From contig QEYB01000725.1 in the NCBI GenBank assembly GCA_017562135.1, positions 253,001 through 317,000 of the forward strand: DNA of 64,000 bases, given 5' to 3'. Of this stretch, positions 50,925-63,204 are shown piece after piece (the stretch's first letter is position 1; each line of letters begins with the position of its first letter). The position numbers were made by a program, and so were the translations under genes. This DNA comes from Dipylidium caninum. Taxonomy: Eukaryota > Platyhelminthes > Cestoda > Cyclophyllidea > Dipylidiidae. The notes below the pieces were generated by a model, which saw only the letters and a program-made list of their open reading frames with translations, searched no databases and was not told the origin of the DNA.

Positions 50925-53900
50925 GTGCAATCCTTCAAACAGCATACACTTGACAGTGTAACCCTAGTGCTGGTCTTTGTCGTCGGCCTCTTTACGGTTT
51001 TGCCGCCTCTTCTCAATCATACTGCAGCTCTTAGTCCATATAGCTGGTATCCTCGCGATAATTTTGACTATATTATGGAAAAAATGAGTCGGGCTAATCC
51101 CAGCAATTGTAAATACCTCTCTGAGGCAGACCTAACTCTCCCGGTTACTACTATCAGTCAAATGCCAAAATACAACCAAATTCCGCTTCAAGTTTGGTAC
51201 GCCAATAGGTCGAAGCTGCTGCACCTTCACAACCTTGCTTTGAATCGGGCGTTTTTCTTTTCCTTCATACTTCAACGTCTAAACGACACCCGAACTGGCC
51301 CCGCTCTCCTCCCCTCTCACATATACTATTACTTCTCAGGCGCTGCAGACATTTCTTCCGCTCCAAATGCTGTCAACACCAGTGGAATTTACATGGACAC
51401 CAACTGCTCATACGCTAGTTGGTAAGCAATGCCCCATGCAATCACAACCATTCCTAATTAGGCTCGGTTATTTCGCGCAGGATAAATTAAGGTGTCTCAT
51501 TTTACAGGTATATATCGGACAGCGTCAACACCACCTTCCCTCTCTTCGTCCAGTCACAAGGCGACTGGACGACTGGAATGATGAGACAAACATTCTGCGA
51601 GTGCCGACAAACGACACGGTTGAGGTATCTACCTGGCGTGCGACCGTTCACGAAGTCTGTCATTGCCGCCACATAATGACCACGCTTTAGGCATAACTCC
51701 GTAGATTGTGGTTGATTCTGATGATCTTTCACCTTCCGAAGAGAACAGTCCATGAGTTTCTTTGTCTTTCGAGACCATCTTCATGTTTACTTTGCTTGAC
51801 CGGTCTTGATGGCTGACAATGAGATTTATGAGGTCAATGAATATGATTCGCTATCAAATCAACACAAAAGCTGTCTGAGAAGGAATAGGCGCGGTGGGTG
51901 GGTTAGCGTTTCTGAAGTGTTTTGTTAAATTCACCTTCTATTCCTTATGTGATGTGTCAACTTCACTGGATGGTTGGCAAGTCTGTCGCTTCCGTAAACT
52001 TTTACCAAAGGTGTATCTGCTCTTAACCAACGAAGGTAAAACTCATTCATGTCATTGAATGGCATTCCTCGAGCTTGAGGCCGAGAGCTTTTGCTGCATC
52101 GCCTTTTTGGATGCAGGCGTAGCAGGCTGTTTTACCTTTCGTACCCATCGAGGTTAGTGCGACATTCAGGCTTGCGACAGTTTATCTTTACTCTGCACGA
52201 CAAAAATGGTTTACAGTTGGATTCGGGGCCGTTAGATAAACACTTGGCGGCTGCGTGAAGCAGCATAACGTTCCGCACCTCGACGGCTTCCATCGACATG
52301 GAGGCTCAGCGGCAACGAACTTTTGCTTGACTCCCGCTTCTCCCACCACTGTCACGGCCAAAGGTGTTGGCGGGTTGTCCTACCAGTGGCACAGGGTCAC
52401 GAAAACACTCTCCTAGTCCTCAATCCCTTCTCTCCGTCCACGGCTACTTCTTGGTCCTAAATCCTTGTTTATGCTCCTCAAGTCAACGGACATGGGCGCA
52501 GGTCCTTACAGCAACTACACGGCTCCGTGGTATCGCAACAACTACTTCATCCACGACACTGAGATGGGAATCAACTTCATCCCCGACCATAGGGGCACGG
52601 CGATAGGCAAAAACCAGTACGCCACCCGCACCCGTCTAGCGGATCTCTATGGGAATGCGGTGGAGCGGTTGGAGACGTTCAACTTCTTCGGACCCAATGC
52701 GCCGGGCATTAAGGAGACCTTCCTCCCGGTCAGGTTCACCCGCCCCTATTACGACTGCGGCCATAGCAACCGATGGATCGTGAGCGCCGTGTCAGCCCTG
52801 TCGGACTACATGCCCCGATACTCGCCGATCGACCGGCTGAGGGGACCCAGGTAGGCTTTCGGCGAATCCGGCAGTCTGGTCGCTCCACACGCGACTCTTC
52901 GACTTCGTCCACCCACGCTTTCTTTCCTCCGAAATAACCACATCTCATACATGGAGCTTCTCATTAACTTTAAAATTTTCACACTTCGTAGAAACACTCC
53001 CTTTTGTCTGACGGTCACATCGAAATCGAGGCGACATACGCTTCCTCGACCTGGTTGACCTGAACGTAGTCTGGAGTTAAGTCCTGAGTGTCTCCCCTTA
53101 AAACTCGTAAGACCATTTGTGCGGCGAGGAGATCTAGTTTTCGTCGCCACCTACCAGAGATAAGGAAAAGCGCCCTCTTGATAGGTCCTTGGCCTAATCT
53201 TCGTGCTGAACGTCGGCAAGGGCATAAGATGAACTCATGGAAACTGATTCGGGGATTTTGTGCTCACGTGACAACATCTTTAATTGACTGTGCGTATGAC
53301 ACGTTATGGGCCAAATAAATTTCGTGAGCTATCATGGATGACGGCAGCCTCCCCAGTCGACTCGAGGCGCTGAGCTTCAGTCCCACCACCCGCGGTCGCC
53401 CAATCTCACACGCTGGTACTACCTTCTCTTCTTGCAGAATGGTGGGCGTAACCGTGACCAGCATGGACTTCCTTCGGGTGGACTTCAATCCTTGTCCTCA
53501 GAGCCTCGGAAATCCCGAGTACTTCTTGGCTGGAACAGCGCGCTGCAAGCCCACGACCATGGTGAGTGGTCCCTACCCTCGCCTTCCTCTCCGTTTGGCT
53601 AAGCCAAGACCTCATGCCTTCTGCCATTCGTTCAGTGCGTTCCTCTTTCCGGATTCGGCTTCGCGCGTGGCGGCTACGAATGCGTCTGCCAGCCTGGGTA
53701 CCGGCTGCCTATGCAGCAGAACGGGCCCTTCAGGGGCATTGACATCGAGCAAGCGACGGAGGAGGAGTACAGGAACGGTTTCGATTGTCTCCCCGTCGGC
53801 TGGCGACAAGTGGTGCCTCACGAAATCGCCAAGGACCTTATTCAGCAGCGTGGATGGGATTCAATTCCTGTCCAACGTCCTAGAAGGTCGACGTGGTATG

Positions 53901-56900
53901 CGGCGGCCGCTGACGTTGTTACGTCATCCACCGTCTCCTTTGCCTCGTGTAGGTCTGCTTCGCGGCCCCTCAGGCCCCAATCGACCTCCCAACTCCTAAC
54001 ACATTACAGAAATAACTTGTTATCCTCTTTCACTTCAGCTATGACGAGGCTGTTGGAGAAGCTCGGGCTAATAAGCGGACGAAAGGACTCACCAATTGAT
54101 GACCTATTCCACAAAGTCGACGATACTGCAGGATTCCATGATCCCCAACCAACGGAACCGCTCACCGAAGCGACACTCGTGTACCAGGGAGTAAATAAAA
54201 CTGGGACGACCTCCAAACCACCCAAGTTAAAGGAACTAGTGTCTACAGGCGGTGGAAGGTCGGGACTGTTGAAGAGGACACGCAGGGATGTTGAGATCCC
54301 CTTTTATTACGTTGGGGATGGATACACATTTAACTCAGAAGCCTACGACGAGGTGAGGTGGAGATTTTGGCTTGAGGATTTCGATTAGCCCAAAATAATT
54401 AGGCAAATGTCATCCAACTCGGCTGGTTTGTCTACCACCGTTCCCCCTCTGACACCTTAACCCATGAAACGCCAGTTTCAGGGCCGCATTCCGAAAGTAT
54501 TCTCGGGAAGTGCGTCTCTCTCCCGTACACGCCGTCCTCGGTCCAGGCGCCTTGACCTCCGCATGTCGTTGCATTTGGCGGTTGCCCCAGGACCAAGTCA
54601 GGCCAGGCGGGAGTACGCGTGTCAGCGTGTCAGCGTGTTGTCAAAATGCCAGGAGGCTTATTGGCCCAAGCAGAACTATCGGGGCTGTCAAAACGTCCCC
54701 GCAATGGCGGTCAGTTGAGCTGGTTAAACGGTGCGCGGTAGTGGACAAAAGAGGCATCGATGGTTGGGGCAGATGCGGTTAAGTGCGGCCGGTGTTAGAC
54801 TCGGGGAGGTCGTCGAGTTCCCGCACTGACCAGACACCGGGATTGGAGTCAGGGCTCAGTTTTCCGCAGTACCCTCCGTGAAAATCTTTTCTTTCAACTG
54901 CAACAATGCCACCGCATATCAAACCCTCCTTCTCTTTCGTATCCCCCGAGGACTTCGTCCCCCAACATTCCAGCGGAGAGGATGGGACGCATTGCTCCAG
55001 CACGACGGTCTTCCTTATTGCCTGTTTAGGTCATACGACTGCTCGCATACGTGGACTCCATAACGCCGGAAAATTGTGCCTCCAAAAGTCCGGCTCAACT
55101 CCAGATGCCATCAGGCGTCAGCTACGGTGCCGAGGTGCAATTCGAAATGGAAGGACGGATCGCTCTGCGACTGGCTCACTTCCTTTCGGCCTATTATCAG
55201 AATAACATTGTGGGCGAACTCTACGGGAATCTGAGGGTGGGTTTCTCTTCACCGACCGACTAACTCTGTGAGGAGAATGGTCATGTTGCGCCGACGACCC
55301 TTAAGCCATAAAGTGAAATGTTTTTTGCTCATTTTTACTAATCAGTGGGATTTATTTTAGTCAGGCGCACCTCTGAATCGGTTCGAGTTATTCGGTGAGG
55401 TTTATGCGAACGTTTTGTCGAGTTTTCAAATAGTCTCCTCGGGCATCTTCTTCGACAACCAAGCCTACATTGACCACCAGGGGACCACGTGGGACCTCTT
55501 CGCCCCCTTCGCCTACAAGCCGAGCATGGCCTCGCAAGTGGCCGAGGCGATTGACATGAGCGCTCATCGCTTCCGCAATTACACCGAGAGCTCGTGGTTC
55601 CGCATTCTCAAGGTACGTAAACCCTCCGTGTCTTCACTTCGTGCCAAACGAGGCGCGCCAACTGATGGAAACTTTTGCAAACAACCTTTTCGCACTGAAA
55701 CGTACTGTTACAGGTTCGCAGTCGTAAGCGTAACAATTTTCGTCATTTGTCCCCAAGGACTGTTGGTTGCGACAAAAGAGACCTTTGTTACTACATTTCG
55801 GAGTGTATGCTAATTTCCGATCCTATGACTCGTTAGCTGCTTTTGTCTATTCACTTCGTTAATGCAGGCGGCAGCAGCACTTCCACTGTCGGCGGTGAAG
55901 TGGAGGGGAGGGCTGGACTGCGGCCATCCCGCTCCCCAGTCTCCAGTAAAATCACATTTTCTGCAGAGATTTGATTGATTTTGCTCAATCTGCTACGTTG
56001 TCAAGTTGATATGACGTGCGTTGAAACCACTGAGAAACCTGTATTTTGCATTATATCTTCTGCCTAGGAACGCTGGGAGTCAAGTCGTCAGGGTTTAGAA
56101 CGCATTACCACCAAACCCTACATTCGCAGTAACATAAACGGGACTCAAATTCAACGCTACTTCAACTTCCCTTTATTTTATCGCGTCCCACGTTATGAAG
56201 ATGGTTACTGGACGGAGCCCTACTATGTGTGCGATGGGCACTTCAACGGTTGGGTCATTACGTACTCGACTCCATTCTTCGGCTATCTCGACAACCGCAG
56301 AAACCTCGACTTCATGTGAGTTTCTCATAAACGTTTTACTGAATTAAATTGAGTAGCACAACTAACGAGCCGTCGCTACGACAAAAACGTGATCGGTTGG
56401 GAAATGCGCCCTAAAAATGGCCCCCAGGAAGGGAACCGGCTGATATGCGGTCCCGCTTTCGGATCCAGACTAGGCTACTTAATGACTATGGCACAGAAAC
56501 ACATGTAGGAGTGATGGATGACTGACGTGAATGAGTAAGACCTGCAGGCCCATTTCCTTCTGCATGACCCGAGGATACCGTGCACGGTGCGGGTGGAAAT
56601 GGGAGAGAGGACTAAGACGTTGTCCACTTCTCACCTGTGGGAACATATCCGCAACAATAACGAGTGTCGACTAAGAGCACTTTAACAAAAATACATCCCC
56701 TCGGATTTGAGCAATTTGAACTTTTCGACTGTCAAAGAGCTCATCTCTTTTCGCTTCCCAATTTTACAAGGGGTGTGGTCACAATATCAGTGGATCTCCA
56801 TCAGTTGGATATCAATCAGTGCCCACAGTCGTTCTACACGCCGAACTTCTTCAAAAACACAGCGAGATGCGATTTCAGGAACACCTACGTGAGTCAGCAA

Positions 56901-59900
56901 TCTTATCCTGGTAGGCTAAAAAGATAGAGCACTTTCTCTCTTTTATCACTTGTTTCATGCGCAACAAAAAATTTGAGTGAATTTTTCGAGACATTAGAAG
57001 TCTTAAAGCGAAGCAACTGTCTTATAATATATTGAATTTGGACAAAATAGACATTAATGTAACCGCAATTACTGGGAGGGGGGGGGGAGGAGAGATGCCC
57101 TATCTCCCCGTTTCGAGAATGGGATACTAGTGGGCCTTTATATCAAGCTGGACGATTAGGTGGTCTGCAATATTTTCTCTTTCTCATGTGCCAGATATTT
57201 TAATTATTAAAGTCGTCCCGCCAGCGTTCTCTTGCCCATCTTCCTTTCCTAAAGTACGTCTTCCCAAATTGCTGGATTATTATCTTAGCCCTCGTCAGGC
57301 TACTTATTTGGTCGGCTACAGCACGCCTTCGCCGACTACTCCGGCCGAGGTAGCTTAGCTCTGGTTACATATTCTCGGAAGTTACGACAACCATCTCCTC
57401 ACACGATGCTGCTGATTATTGCGGGCTGGACACCATGCTTATGTCATCACTCTCATCTCTAACCTTAGGGCAGAAGTAATATAATTCGGTTTGTAAAGGA
57501 ATGGAGAGAGAGAAATCCCTCAAAAACCCTTCCATTTACAGCATCCATTAAGCTTTCCGTTTCCCTAAATGACCGTGTTCTCGTTTAGGCGGAGCTGTAT
57601 CCTTCTCCACTTCCGCCCACCCCTTTTCCTCCTCCTCTCCTCTCCTCTCCTCTCCCAACGGAAGCTCATTCCCGTCTACCCTGTCGCATCGTAGACCAAA
57701 CTATTTCCCGCAAGACTACCCCGAACGCATGCCTTCGAATCTGCCCAATGCGTGATTTGCTCTGTCTATCTATGATTGGCCAACACGGCGTTTGTCTGGA
57801 CCAATAGACACACGGCGTGAAGGTCATTGCAAGCAAATTGCGTTTTCAGGAGTAAATGCAGAGCGGACGAGTGGGCGAGAGGAGATCACGTGACGAAATC
57901 GATTGGTTAATACGGTTTGCCCGGCTAGTTGGCTGCCCGAATGGCTTGGCTGGCTGGTTGTCAGTGTTTTACGGCTCCGCAGTGGTCGTAGACACCCAAA
58001 ACCCTCGTCTGAGACGAGCGCTGGGCGGTGGAAGACGGCTGGTTTGGATCTGGCTCAAAATGTTGATTGGCACTTTTGGAATTGTCACCCGATTTTCTGC
58101 GTTAGTGGTGGCGGCGCGCCGTTGCTTTCTGTGGTGACAGTCTAAAAGTGCCGAACACAATTGATGCCCGAGCGACAATTAATAATGTGTTCCGCCCCTC
58201 CTGTTCGGCGTTTTAGTGGTCTGATTTGCATAAAAGTTGGATTTGCACCCACTTCTTGAAGTTGAGGATCGCGCAGTAGTCATTAACCCGTTTAATTGTC
58301 GCAAGACGATGCAATTTCCTTTAAAGGTACATATTTTTTGGTTATAACTTATTTATATTAACTTTTATGCCTAAAAATGTCGTTTAATGCTTAATTATTA
58401 TTTCTTTAACAATAAGAGGGGATCGGGAAGAAATCAGACTGCCGAAAAGAGTATTATCATTGAAATTATTACTCAAGCGAGAGAAGTTTTCTGTGTATTT
58501 CATGTCGTTTTTGTAAAGCAGCAGCGCAACATTTACTCCGATATTTCAAATTACTCTAGTAGACAAGGGAGCCATGGCAACGAGAGTATTTACAAGAGGC
58601 ACTTCTTCGTCAGCGCAAATATTGTCGGGGAAATCAGCGAAAATGAGGGTTGAGAGCATTGTCAAGAGGGAAGAACGCAGGGTCGTGGCTCACGGAGGTG
58701 AAAAGTAAAGTGAAGAATCGTAGGGAAGATTGGGTGGAGTCGCCAACGCAGCCCGCGAACTGGAAGTGTTTTATGTGAGGGAGAAGGACATCAACCGAGG
58801 GCCACTCGAGGGGAGGCGCACGTCTCCCACCGCTCCACTCTCTCCTGCCCGGTGGCCGCGCCAAAGGAAGGCGGTCCAGGACCCGCGGCGGCAGCGGCAG
58901 CAGCAGCAGCACGTCTCTGCAGCACGTCACAGCTCGGCCGCCGAACTGCTGCCACGGCCACGCTCAACCATGTCCCCTCGCGTCGAAAGGACATCGAGGC
59001 GCACGTGGGAACAGACTGACGACCGTCAACGAAGTCGTCTTGTCTCGTCTCGCCTCGCCTCGCCTCGCCTCGCCTCGCTCGTCACCTCGCCTCGCCTCTC
59101 GTCGTGTCATGTCGTGGCACGTCACGTCACGTCATGTCACGTCATGCCATGGCCTTTCCTTCTTCTCTCGCCTCACACTCCGTCACCTCGCGAGCTGACG
59201 GGGCATGCACGCAGCAAAGGTTGGCCGACACTGCACGACGCCAAAGCAGACATCGCATTCTGAGTGCACCGCCCGACCACGTCGTCGGGGGAGAGGCTGC
59301 GGTGGGGGATGGGGGGAGAGAGAGCGCTGACCCTCGACGTGGGCGCACGATCGCCTCGTCCAGTGTGCCACCGGTGCACTTGCCATCGAGGGCGGACAGA
59401 CGAAAGGAGGCAGAAGACGAAGCGGAAAATGAGACGGAGACGGAGACGGAGACGGAGAAGGAGGCGGAGAAAGAGGAGGAGAAGGCGAAGGAGGCTTAAC
59501 CGAGACGGTGGGGCTGAGAGAAGGGTGGACGGACGGACGGACGGACGGACGGATGGACGGACGGGTGGACGGCGGAGGGAAGGTCGGGAGGTGGGAGGGC
59601 GGGAGGCTGGAGTCGATGAGACCGTGTGACGAGGAGAAGAGAAGAGGCGACGAGGAAGAAGAGTCATTCCTTCTCCTACGACAAGTTGACACATCCACTT
59701 TGGCCGTCACCTTGTCAATTTGTCAACCTGTCGGACAGTTGCGTGCAGCAACTGCATTGCTCGAAGTGCCACGAGAATTCGACTCGACGCCATCACGCTG
59801 ATTTTCCCATGTCTGCGTTCTGTCCTGCTCGCTCAACCGACGCCAACCCATCCCAGCCCGACGTAACGCAACACAAGCGCAGCCGAGCAGCAACTCTGGC

Positions 59901-62690
59901 CTCTTCCGCCCCGTCCAGTGTGTTTGCGCGTCGCTGCCGTCGGACGGGTGGACGGAGGCGAGAGACGCAGACGAGGCTGCCTGCGGTGTGAGTGGGAGGA
60001 CGAGGGACGAGGGGAGTGCTGTGGAATGGAGTGGAGTGGAGTGGAGTGGCGTTGTGGGCATTTGTGGGAGACTGGGCGGAACAGAGAGAACGGAAATTGA
60101 CTCACTTCTGCATGGGGCGTGTTAACCATGTCACTGGCCTCTTCGGCCCCGTCCGACTTGACTCGAGGCCGCTCGTCTCGCCCGTGGCTGCTGCGTCCAC
60201 CATGTCGCGGTGTGTGGTTAGCGCTAATTTTCGCCACCCCGAATGTGGGCGTGGGCGCCGCCCTGCATAATTGAAGCACACGCCCTCGGACGCGGACGCA
60301 CCTCCTGTTGTGCCGACTCTGACGCTCTCCCGTTGACTCACCAGCCCAGTAATTTGACTCCCCACGTCCGGCATTGGGGTTTCGTCGCCTGCCCGCTGAC
60401 TGTTTGTCCGATTCTGTGGCCGCAACCTCCGACTCAAGCACTCGCTTCCCCTCGCGGCTTCACGCTTCCCGCTCCCATCAACTCCACTACTCTCAACCCG
60501 CCCGGGTGCTTTTGGCGAAGGCCTCGACAGACGCGGAACGAATGCCGCCTCTGTGTCCCTCCTTGGGCCCCTCCACTCCCAGCGGTTTTTGTCCCAGCCC
60601 CCCTCCCCCCCGCCGCCTCCTCTCGCCCTCCTTCTGCCCGCCTTTGGGTGGCGCACCGTCTAGGTCAGGCAGTGGCCCGCAGCCCCGCCGGCGGGACCGC
60701 GAGTGACGTGCCTGTCTCTCGTGACCGCTCCGCTGCCGAGTCCTCTCACCGACGCTTTTGCGCTTCTCCCCCCGCCCCCCCCCTTCAGACTTGGATGGGC
60801 AGATGGCGAGAGGGATTGTTGCTTGGCATCACGTACAAACTGCTGCCGGCATTGTTGCCAAACGTTGCATTGGGTTGAGCATTAGAGCTTACGTCCTCGA
60901 CCGACAAAGCCTACTCAATGCTCTTGTCCACACCGGAAGCCCTGCGTCTGACGCCCACGTTGAATTTGCCTAGAGAGTGACCGCTTTTCAGGGATACTGC
61001 GGGGTTGTGCTCGCTGGCGCAGTCTGGGGGCACGCGTCCACCACTGCGGATGCGGACAGCCGTCGCGGGGTGTGGAGTTGGGGAGTAAACATCTCCCGGC
61101 GGAATCGGACACTCGAGGGCGGCGACGGACTGTGGCGTTGTCCACGTTGATCTCCGTTAACGGCGAACGCAAAGGGGTTCGGCGTCGGCCGTCTACCCTG
61201 CTGCCCAAACCGACTGGAGAGGCATTTTTGTGCACTCCACCATATTTCCCCGGACCGGGCAACTTAGTCTCGGTGTCTTAGCTCTCGGCCCGACTTCGAA
61301 GATGTCCATTGGACCCCGGCTCGCATCACCCGACTTGCGCAGCTTCTAAATCACGCGCTATGCTGCCATCGTTTGTTCCCCGGCCATGTTCCAGGCCCAT
61401 TACATTCACCTGCACCCGGCTAATCGACTACTTAGGGAGGAAAAAGGCTTGAAATTCCATTGTTTGACCCACGGCTAACAAGCACTGCCGTCCGGTCTGA
61501 CTCAATGCCCTCCGTAGCGACCACCGCCGTCGAACTTTACTGAGTCTCTGGCGCCGTCAAACCAACCACCGGTCCTCCTCCTCGCGTCCCGACTGGACGG
61601 ATTGGCCGGTTTGCAGGTGATTAGACCGGCTTTACTTTGTCGACAGAACGCTTCCTGAGAATTTGAGCGGAGGCATGGCTCTTTGCGATTGCGCGGGCTC
61701 CACTTGTGAAGAGTTGCCGGTCTCGACGAGGATGTGTTTAATTAGAGAAACCCAGGGTCCCCGTGGAAAGGGGAAGTGGAGGCAGAAATAGACGGCCAGG
61801 CGGGGGCACGTGGCCCGATCGCCGCGTCCCGAGGTAGCAGCCCACAGCGTTTCCCAGGCAGGCGACGTGGACGGCGAGTGCCGCGTTGTGCTCTCCACTT
61901 AAGCCTTTCTTTCCCGCGCTTTTCCTCATTCTCGTACACATCTCACCTCGAAGCTGTCACTCTTAAAGCGAAACTTATTAGGCCTTGGTTATGCGCCTTT
62001 TCTATGGTTCAGGCGGTTCGGTCCTCGAAGCCCTCCACGCGCATGGTCAACACTTTGCCTCCTCCACCCTTTCTTCTGCCGAGGATGCTCGGTGTGTGCC
62101 GCAGCTTTCAGTAGGACAAAGGAGGGCGTGGGCAACTCCCGCGAGGAGTTCGTCAAAGTAGCAAGAAGTGTCTCTCACTCGGGCCACTCCCACACCGATT
62201 CTCCCTTGCTTTTAACCCACTCGGGTACATTTCAGTGCGAAGGCGGCGGCGGAGAGATGAGTCGGTGTCGGTAAATTCGGGCCACGGGCGCGGGCGGGGA
62301 AGTCAGTGCGGCCTGTCAAAATGAGATCCTCACCTGTTTGTCTGTCTGTCCGTTGAGTGTGTGTGTGTGCCACTTTGGGAAAAACACCTGTGCGCCGAGA
62401 CGCTGGTCTTAGTGGTCGACAGGACGCAGTAAAGTCTTTTTCATGGCTCGATGTTAACTGTCCATCCCGCCTTTCACACCCTCTTTTACCCGCAGTGCGA
62501 ACACATTCCGGGACGACAACTTCGGAGCGGCAGCTACAAGTGCATGTGCCGCCAGGGCTTCGAGTACCCCCTCAACGACCTGACGTGGTTCTTCGACGGG
62601 GAGACAATGGAGAAGGAGTACGAGTTGATGATGCGGGGCCAGCCCAGCCGGTACGACCTCCTCAAGTGCCGCCAGGGACACGCTCTGACC
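50925..62690 (+). CDS. GPR158/GPR179-like receptor ectodomain, partial
   Basis: Class C orphan receptors of this family have an extracellular Cache domain, an EGF-like region and then seven membrane helices. Exons: 50925-51421, 51508-51624, 52512-52850, 53438-53561, 53636-53895, 53953-54352, 54482-54709 (least sure), 55030-55236, 55361-55612, 56068-56315, 56771-56888, 62496-about 62690. All junction phases agree. The first exon begins at an acceptor, so the start lies upstream; it opens with a hydrophobic stretch (TLVLVFVVGLFTVLPPLL), probably the signal peptide or an anchor. Two Cache-like/EGF-like modules follow (listed separately), joined by a linker with KRTRRD, a furin-type cleavage motif. 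Many N-glycosylation sequons. The 7TM and C-tail are not in the window. It could instead be a secreted or single-pass relative. I give no gene symbol because the family match is by motif only. Confidence 0.75.
52512..53895 (+). other. Module 1: Cache-like end plus EGF-like
   Basis: Four consecutive exons. Landmarks in order: a strand-rich block with FTRPYYDCGHSNRWIVSAVS; then GVTVTSMDFLRVDFNPCPQS and a Cys (TARC); then the EGF-like exon CVPLSGFGFARGGYECVCQP. This is the order found in GPR158/GPR179, where a 'G V V ... D..D.NQC' strand leads into a CVP...GY.C.C motif. Exon joints: phase 2 before GVTV, phase 0 before CVPL. Confidence 0.75.
57775..58231. promoter_or_regulatory. Cluster of CCAAT boxes, E-box and octamer
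   Basis: Within about 460 bp: ATTGG at 57775, CCAAT at 57801, ATTGG at 57902 and 58066, a CACGTG E-box near 57886 and the octamer ATTTGCAT at 58224-58231, followed directly by AAAAG. This density looks promoter-like although it lies within an intron. An internal promoter for a short form of the receptor is possible, but no transcript evidence is available. Confidence 0.3.
58888..58912. repeat. (GCA/CGG)n triplet repeat
   Basis: About 25 bp of GGC/CAG triplets in the large intron. Confidence 0.8.
59042..59148. repeat. (CCTCG)n and (GTCAC/GTCAT)n repeats
   Basis: CCTCG units at about 59042-59100, followed by a degenerate GTCAC/GTCAT pentamer array to 59148. The first part is the reverse complement of the GAGGC array near 8.17 kb. 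Confidence 0.85.
59431..59500. repeat. (GGAGAC)n purine-rich repeat
   Basis: Six-base GGAGAC units grading into GGAGAA/GGAGGC. Explains the Glu/Thr- and Arg-rich translations on the plus strand. Confidence 0.85.
59526..59575. repeat. (GGAC)n microsatellite
   Basis: About a dozen GGAC units with a few substitutions. Likely polymorphic in length. Confidence 0.9.
59724..60284 (+). repeat. Inverted repeat, left arm
   Basis: Starts CAACCTGTCGGACAGTTGCG and contains AATGGAGTGGAGTGGAGTGG (60024 on) and TGGGGCGTGTTAACCATGTC (60113 on). Its first 432 bp (to about 60155) match the reverse complement of 63502-64000 closely, with small insertions and deletions; a weaker match continues to about 60284. 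Part of a dispersed GC-rich repeat, or one end of a fold-back element. No transposase and no target-site duplication is visible. Confidence 0.85.
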
Positions 62691-63204
62691 GTGCACACGT
62701 CTTTTGCTGTTACCGTATCAGTCGCACTGGCGTTTCTTTCGCTCTACCCCTGACATATGGGGGAGACGCTCTGATTATTAACGCGGAAAGGATTGTCAGA
62801 GAAGGTTTTTTCTGCTCCTATGACACCGAGTGACTCCGACCGGAACTGGTTGCCAGAAGGGAGGCACGAGTTCCGGCGACTGAGCTCTGCCACGGGGTGA
62901 CGAGGAAGGGTTACGCCTTAGAAAAAGTCGCAAAAAAGGCAACTGAGATGAACGAGAAGCTCTGGTGGTGGACGATTTCTTCGCGTGACCCGAAAAACAC
63001 GAAGGGAGGACTGTCTTAGGCGAGTCGGAGCGGGAAGCTCCGTCTGGGGCCGAAAAGGCCCAGCCAGCGGCTCAGGCGGCGATCGTCGGTCGCAGAGGAC
63101 CCCAGTTAAGGGGAAACATCAAAGCGAGTGGGGACCCATGGCATTAATAATTACAGAGAGCGAAACCGAATGCGAGGGTGAGGTGGGAGCACGTCTGCGG
63201 GCGA

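Larger units (their letters stand above)
56889..62495 (+). other. 5.6-kb repeat-filled intron
   Basis: Intron inside the GPR158-like gene, phase 0 on both sides (FRNTY / CEHIP). The first part is AT-rich and the rest, from about 57.6 kb, is GC-rich with many simple repeats, a cluster of CCAAT boxes and one arm of a large inverted repeat. The long open frames in it are translations of repeats (Arg/Glu- or Ser/Pro-rich) and are not accepted as genes. Confidence 0.7.
55030..62690 (+). other. Module 2: second Cache-like plus EGF-like
   Basis: A second copy of the same arrangement: long helix EGRIALRLAHFLSAYYQNN; strand block TEPYYVCDGHFNGWVITYST; GVVTISVDLHQLDINQCPQS with TARC; then, after a 5.6-kb intron, CEHIPGRQLRSGSYKCMCRQ. 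The intron phases at the two key joints are the same as in module 1 (2, then 0), which argues for an exon-level duplication rather than chance resemblance. Confidence 0.72.

Noticed and set aside
59264..59710. Overlapping 120-175-codon frames on both strands
   Set aside because: They translate (GGAGAC)n and (GGAC)n repeats into Glu/Arg- or Ser/Pro-rich strings. No splice signals or homology.
59833..60441. 202-codon minus-strand frame, with a related 203-codon minus frame at 63220-63831
   Set aside because: Both lie in the inverted repeat arms. Since the arms are in opposite orientation, similar protein would be expected on opposite strands if it were a shared gene; the shared residues instead come from different strands of the repeat, and no transposase motif is present.
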